Origin: Amborella trichopoda
Taxonomy: Eukaryota > Streptophyta > Magnoliopsida > Amborellales > Amborellaceae
NCBI RefSeq assembly: GCF_000471905.2
Contig: NW_006499973.1
Coordinates: 2,437,593 to 2,501,592, forward strand
Direction of reading: 5' to 3'
DNA length: 64,000 bases
The notes beneath the pieces are model-generated. The model ran no database searches and had not been told where the DNA came from. It saw only the letters and a list, made by a program, of their open reading frames with translations. This document shows, piece after piece, positions 58,780 through 64,000 of the stretch. The first letter of the stretch is position 1, and each line of letters starts with the position of its first letter. The position numbers and the translations under genes were made by a program.

Positions 58780-59840
58780 TCAATTTTCGCGTATATTGGG
58801 TCAAAGAACTATGTTTCTTAGTTTCAAACCTTAGCTCCTTGACTCCTTGTTATGTCTTGTTCAGCCTTAATTACTTCCTTAGCTAATAGAAGTGCTCCAA
58901 ACGGATAAGGAGGACACTCCGGGAAGATATTTCTCTCATCATCAGCTTCAAGCTCGATTCTTACTTCAATGTGTCTCCATTCTGCCACCCAAACAAGTGT
59001 GGGTTCTGATGAGGAAAATTGAATTGTAGCCCCGAGTTTCACAAGTGCATCTGTCTGAGAGTTTAGCCTCCTGAGGATGTGACTAAGGGATACATCTTCA
59101 AACTGGGCCATATACAATTTCGTAGTATCGTGATAAGGCTTGAGAGTGTCTTTCCTTACGTCATAGATCCCTTTGAGCTGACGAATAATCAACTTAGAGT
59201 AACCATAGATCTTAAGTTTCTCCAAGTTTACATCGAAGGTTATCTACAACCTAATTATAAGGGCCTGATATTCTACCTCGTTATGAGATCCGGCTTGGGC
59301 GAGGGAAAACGAAAGTGGCAATACTCCTCCCTTTTGGGTTAAGAATACTACTCTGGCTCCTCCTCGATCAGATTGAAAGGCTCCATCGAAGTACAATTCC
59401 CACACATGAGGAAGCTCAACACAGAATACCTCTTCATCAGGGAGGTCACTTGATAATGGAATTCTGCTGGCATGAGGTGGGCTGCGAGAAAATCAGCCAA
59501 AGCTTGGCCCTTGATGGTCTTTTGTGGAACATAAGTGATGTCAAATTCCATCAACAGTAATGCCCACTTAGCAAGAAATCCTGACAGGCACGGGCATGTC
59601 ATGAGAAACTTTATAGGATCTACTTTTGATATAAGCTTCACTTCATGACCGAGTAAGCAATGGAAGAGTTTTGGTATCGCAAAGATTAAGGCCAAGCACA
59701 TCTTCTCTTAGGGGGATAATTCTTCTGAGCCCCTTACATCCTGCGACTGAGATATTATAATGTTGTTTCTTTTCCCTCTTCATTATTTTGAGTCAACAAT
59801 GCCCCGAGTGACTCGTCCAGAGCTGTCACGTATAGAATGA
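58780..59840 (-). pseudogene. RNase H and second RNase H, Tat copy 3
   Basis: First domain: CLALIFAIPKLFHCLLGHEV, FLAKWALLLMEFDITYVPQK, QALADFLAAH. Second domain: a broken FDGA start, then KLKIYGYSKLIIRQLKGIYD, where the expected GD is GY, so the third catalytic Asp is changed. NSQTDALVKLG follows with the last Asp. The tail runs through VWVAEWRHIEV to PPYPFGALL and the linker to integrase. Confidence 0.85.
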
Positions 59841-59899
59841 GAGGTTTACCCAGCACAGGTGTAGAGAGTACTGGAGGGTTTAGTAGATCTTGTTTGATG

Positions 59900-60770
59900 T
59901 CATCAAGAGCTACCTGACGAGCCTCATTCCAGATGAATGGGGTATCTTTCTTTAACAGGTGTGTGAAGGTTTTACAGTGACCTGAAAGATTTTAGATGAA
60001 CACTGCGAATGTATGCAAGCTGCCCTTGAAGAGAGCGCAATTCTCATAATGTAGTTTGTGACGGCATTTCTTGAATTGCTTTGATCTTGACCGACTCCAC
60101 TTCAAGCCCTCGATGTCGGACAATGAACCCCAAGAATTTTCCTGATCGTACACCAAAGGCACATTTCAATAGGTTCATTTTAAGTTGATGAAGTCATAGT
60201 CGCTCGAATACCTTTTCAAGGTCTCTCATGTGAGCATCCATCTCTTCGGATTTTACGACCAAATCATCTACATAGCACTCCACCTCTTTGTGCATCATGT
60301 CTTTGATGATGGTCATCATTACTCTCTGGTATGTGGCACCAGCATTCTTTAATCCAAAAGGCATCATCGTGTAATAAAAGACCCCCTTTGGAGTTAAGAA
60401 CGTAGTGGCGTCTTCATCTTCAGGCACCATCCTTATCTGGTTATACCCGAAGTAACCATCCATGAAGGAAAAGATTTGACAGTGAGCCGTTGAGTCGATG
60501 AGCATCTTAGTGAATGGAAACGGGAAGTCATCCTTGGGACAGGAAGTGTTGAGGTCACGGAAGTCGATGCATACCCAAATTTGGCCAATTTTCTTCTTGA
60601 TTGACAAAACATTTGCTAGCCATTTCGGGACTTGACTTCGGGGAATAAAGCCTGCTTGTCTGAGTTTAGTCACCTCGTCATCTATCTGCATCTCGAGGTC
60701 ATGCCTGAACCTTCACGATTTCTGTTTGACAGGTTTGATAGTCCGATCAATGCCAAGATGGTGAACAGCT
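59900..60770 (-). pseudogene. Reverse transcriptase, Tat copy 3 (best preserved)
   Basis: The open frame 60194-60691 (165 codons) covers fingers and palm: DEVTKLRQAGFIPRSQVPKW, IWVCIDFRDLNTSCPKDD, FSFMDGYFGYNQIRMVPEDE, MPFGLKNAGATYQRVMMTII and ECYVDDLVVKSE. The catalytic Asp of CIDFRDL and FMDGYFGY and the YVDD pair are present. The thumb and connection continue to about 59900 with stops. Confidence 0.9.
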
Positions 60771-60805
60771 ACTTGAGGGTCTAAGTCGGACATTTCATGA
60801 TAGTG

Positions 60806-61820
60806 TCAAGCAAGGACGTCTCGGTTTGCTAGCAAGAAAGTAGTGAAGTTTTGTTTTTGCTCCGATGACATATGTGCTGAGATGAAAGTAGGCCTAGGGC
60901 CGGCTTCATCTCCTAGATTTATTTCTTCGAGCTCATCGGCAGTAGCTTGATCACCTTCTTTCCATTCTTCCGAAGCCTCTTGCAACTCTTCCTCGATGTT
61001 TTCAGAGGTCTTTTCATCAACCTCAAGTGCAGAGACGCATGACCCTGACATCTCTGCTTCTAATAGGGCTCCAGAGTATGTCATGATTTCTGCGCCTTTC
61101 TCGAACCAAGTGACAAAAGGGTCAGTCAGGCGGTGGGAGCTTATTTTGAAAGTTGCAGGGAAACTGAGGTGCGGCGATGGTTGGGCAAGGAGCGTCCGTG
61201 TATGAATCACATGGTCTTTGCACAAATGTGTGCAGTGTTTGCTTTGCAATGACTAACGCTTCATAGACTTGCACTAAGCCTCTTGAGAATAAAAGCTCTG
61301 GCCCCTCGATTCTCTTAGCCTTTGCTCAAAGTCGGGCTTCGGCGGCCATTGGGGTTTCTTTGGCTTTGACTTTCTGCGCTTGCTTGAAGAGGATGGTTGT
61401 GCCTTGGCTCTAGCTATCATGTCATCAGCAACTGTCAACAATCCTGCTTTCTGAGCCAAATACTTTTTCAACCGCTTTCGTTGCGTCTTGGTTATGTTGG
61501 ATCCTTCAAGTTCTCTATTAAGAGCCTCGAAGTCTAGACATATCAGGGTTATACCTGTAGGAGACATATAAGAGGAAGGATTAGAATAAGAAAAAGAAGA
61601 AGAAGAAGAAGAAGAAGAAGAAGAAGAAGGAGAAGGGCTAGAAGGTGGGGGACTCTTAAGGTCGTTTCCATCAACAGACCGATCTGGGTAGCTTTTTACA
61701 TCATCTCCAGGGTTGGATGAGTGCAGAGGGTCTTTTAGGTCTTTCTCATGCTTAGACCGTTGGGGAGTGCTTTTAACATCGTCACCCTCATTGGACGTGC
61801 TCTGAGTGGAAGATGACACA
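60806..61820 (-). pseudogene. Gag-pol linker region, Tat copy 3
   Basis: The frame 61274-61819 reads four DDVKS-type repeats, a run of Ser encoded by a GAA/TTC microsatellite at 61589-61633, CLDFEALNRELEGSNITKTQ, and a basic KRRKSKPKKPQWPPKPDFEQ segment. The frame 60806-61249 continues with an acidic region. It is equivalent to 47069-47677. No protease motif is visible. Confidence 0.6.
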
Positions 61821-62149
61821 TGAACGTCCTCTTATTGAGAAGGAAAGAGGATCGTGCTTGGGATAAAATCCAGTAAGGTTGGTAGTGGGGGAAGGGGTCT
61901 GAGAATCTCTTGCTCAGCCAGTGGTTGAGCTGTCTTGTTTCTCTAGCGAGTAGCCCTTGGTGCCCGTCTCCTTCTGTTTCCCCATGGTGGCGCTTGATTT
62001 GTTTCACTAGGCTTGTGAACAGCCTTAGCTTGGCGAACTGCTTCTCATCTTAAGGACTTGAGTCTGCTTCTCCCATGGTGGACTATCCAAGGATGGGAAG
62101 TCTAGGGTTCAGCGGAGTCTGGCTCATTATTAAGAGATTCTTGTGCTGG

Positions 62150-63490
62150 GAGGTCCTCTTGCATCGGTGGAGTAGTGGCTTGGGGATCACTTACAGGGAG
62201 GTTGTAAAACTCCTGACATTCCCACATTTTCATTGCTAATATATCATGGAAACTAGTACATTCCCACAGGTAGTGACCCAATATCTGGTGATACGGGCAC
62301 CAATGGTCCCCAATCCCTTGAGCAAGTCGTCGAGGCTATCTTGCGGGCTTTGGTGTGATTATGCCTTCGTGAAGCATCATACCAAAGAAGGTGTAAAGGA
62401 TACTAAGGGCTTCATCTTCTTCATGAATGGTTACTACATTGGAGGCTTCTGCTGCCCCAAATGCCCTCTTTAAGTCCTCAAGATTTATCTGACCCTTCTG
62501 AATTAGGGCCTCGATAATATCCATTACTGTGCAGCAATCATTTGTGGGATGATTGATCCTTCTATGGTGGGCACAATAGTTTGCCTGAGTATCAAGCCTG
62601 GCTTGCTCAGGGAACTTGGTTTTTGGAAGTTGAATCATATTATGTTCCAATAATAACCGGAACAATGCTGGGATCCATTCTTTCTCAAAGGGGTAGACCT
62701 TGTTCTTATGCCTGGTGAAATAATCATTCCGATTAAGATTGCCCGGTGGGGGTACTCGATTGGATGATTGTTGTTGATTGGCCACCTGGGGTGTTGTCTT
62801 TACTGTGCTGACCCTTTTGGAGAGGTCCAAAGTTTGGGAGGGAGCCTTCTTTGGATCACTGACCGTAACAGCAGCAATGATTACTCCTTTCTGTTGGTTG
62901 CCTCTAGTGTTATTCTGAGAGCTACCATTGCCCCGATTGTTTGTTGAGCTTACAGATGGTTATCGTGACCCACCGTGGTTGCATGATAGACTTTCTATGC
63001 AGATTGATTTTGAGATCAGTTCTGACATGGAAGTTGGATTAGAAGCTTCAACTTGTAGAGAAATTTCAGGTCCCATGTTACGCACGCAATTCTGAACAGC
63101 TTCCTTGTCAAGCATAGGATTGGGATGGCGAGCAGCCAAATTTCTCCATCTCGATATGAGCTGGTCCACGGGTTCATCGGGCTCTTGAGTCAGGGTGAGA
63201 AGTTCCATGGATTGAACCTCTCTCTTGACCTCATAGAGACGCCGGTGGAAGAGGTTCTCCATTTCTTCCCAAGTATGCACCGAGTTCGGGGGAAGTCGAG
63301 CATACTATTGAAAGGTCGAGGCCATCAAGGGTCTCAACGAACTGACAAAGAAAGAGTCTCCCATCAGTTGATGTTTCTCGGCACGCTGCCTGGAAGTGGG
63401 CTATGTGTTGGTTCAGGGAGGTGGTTCCATTGAACAAAGGGAACTTCCCTTTCTTGTAATCAGAGGAAAACGGGACCTGGTCAAAATATG
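62150..63490 (-). pseudogene. Gag, Tat copy 3 (N-terminus missing)
   Basis: FDQVPFSSDYKKGKFPLFNG at the cut end is followed by the capsid: MHTWEEMENLFHRRLYEVKR, EPDEPVDQLISRWRNLAARH. Two zinc modules follow: CAHHRRINHPTNDC (62530-62585) and CPYHQILGHYLWEC (62250-62305), spaced about 280 bp. The third module of copies 1 and 2 is not found. At 63490 the frame runs into hairpin repeats, so about 350 or more residues of the N-terminus are absent. Confidence 0.82.
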
Positions 63491-63840
63491 AAGGTGCAGT
63501 TGCTGAGACAGAAGAGTAGAGCGAGAAGATGTAGCTGGTGCTAGGCTTTACTGACTGCATTAAATACAAGAGAAGAAAGAAGATGCAGTCAGTGCTAAGC
63601 TTCAGCGACTGTACTAGACAAAAGAGAAGAGCGAGAAGATGCAGTTGGCGAAAGGCTTCACCGACTGTATCAGATAGAAGAGAAGAGAGAGAAGATGCAG
63701 TCAGCACTAGACTTCGCCAACTATATTAAACAGAAGAGAAATAGAGATGCAGTTGGCACAAGGCTTCAGCCGATTGTATTAGACCGAGAAGAAAGAGAAG
63801 ATGAAAAACACAGGCAGCACTGGTCATCGTCGGCTTTGTT
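63490..63840. repeat. Hairpin-unit array at the right edge (copy 3 5' LTR or inserted fragment)
   Basis: It has the same unit family as 54600-55235. The last stretch (TGTATTAGACCGAGAAGAAAG to CACAGGCAGCACTGGTCATC) matches 55150-55220 closely. It is joined directly to gag, with primer site and leader absent. Confidence 0.8.
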
Positions 63841-64000
63841 AGAAGAAGAGCGAAGAGAGATAGATATGAGAAGGAGAGAGAAACAGAGAGATAAAGATCA
63901 GAAAAAGAGAGAGAAAGAGATAAAGATGAGAAGAAGGAAGAGAAAAAGATAAAGATGAGAAGAAGAGAGAAAGAGATAAAGATGAGGAGAAGAGATATAT
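63840..64000. repeat. GA-rich low-complexity tract
   Basis: GAGAAAGAGATAAAGATGAG phrases are the complement of the CT-rich leader at 31520-31940, as expected for an LTR leader read in the opposite orientation. It continues past the window. Confidence 0.85.

Larger units (their letters stand above)
36782..64000 (-). mobile_element. Tat-like retrotransposon, copy 3 (hosts copy 2; runs past the window)
   Basis: The left LTR starts TGGTAAGGTGCC at 36782 after GTGAC and is split by copy 2 between 37062 and 54128. The internal part follows on the minus strand: 3' region 55245-57520, integrase, two RNase H, reverse transcriptase, linker and gag up to about 63490. Beyond that, LTR-type hairpin repeats begin, so the gag N-terminus, leader and primer site are missing. 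Its sequences differ clearly from copies 1 and 2, so it is a separate subfamily. It has the cleanest reverse transcriptase here. Confidence 0.85.

Overview
The window is plant nuclear DNA made almost entirely of nested, decayed Ty3/gypsy LTR retrotransposons. I found no credible host gene, tRNA or rRNA. The plant assignment rests on two plant-specific lineages. One is a Tat-like lineage with a second RNase H domain after the usual one. The other is a chromovirus of Del/Tekay type with very long LTRs, an initiator-Met-tRNA primer site and a chromodomain-like tail. The amount of nesting suggests a large, repeat-rich genome. I cannot name the species.

Layout. A plus-oriented Tat-like element (here E0) leaves its 3' untranslated region at 1-1043 and 29886-30123 and an LTR from 30124. 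Tat copy 1 (minus strand, 1044-29880) inserted into that 3' region and is flanked by CACAT at both ends. A chromovirus (plus strand, 16275-27440, LTRs of about 3.6 kb) then inserted into the 5' LTR of copy 1, flanked by ACTTA. From about 33000 to 36781 lies the 3' region of a further plus-oriented Tat-like element (E1), full of tandem repeats. Tat copy 3 (minus, 36782 to beyond the window end) interrupts it. Tat copy 2 (minus, 37063-54122, flanked by ACATA) sits inside the 3' LTR of copy 3.

Each Tat copy reads, on the minus strand: 5' LTR, primer site, a long gag with repeated CCHC-like zinc modules, a linker with no recognisable aspartic protease, reverse transcriptase, RNase H, second RNase H, integrase, a long 3' region, 3' LTR. 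All are broken by stops, frameshifts and deletions. Copy 3 has the best preserved reverse transcriptase. The 3' region of all three copies carries a promoter-like TATA box on the opposite strand, and two of the three keep a poly(A) signal about 1.5-1.8 kb downstream. This points to a conserved antisense transcription unit.

The most unusual signals are: tandem LTR repeats whose units are hairpins with compensating arm changes, found in two orientations; a gag zinc module repeated three times at about 280 bp; the antisense unit; a 19-bp filler copy that replaces the integrase catalytic segment in copy 1; and a chromovirus copy with intact LTR ends and target duplication but altered catalytic residues in protease and integrase. 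Comparisons were made by eye, so percent identities and ages are not given.
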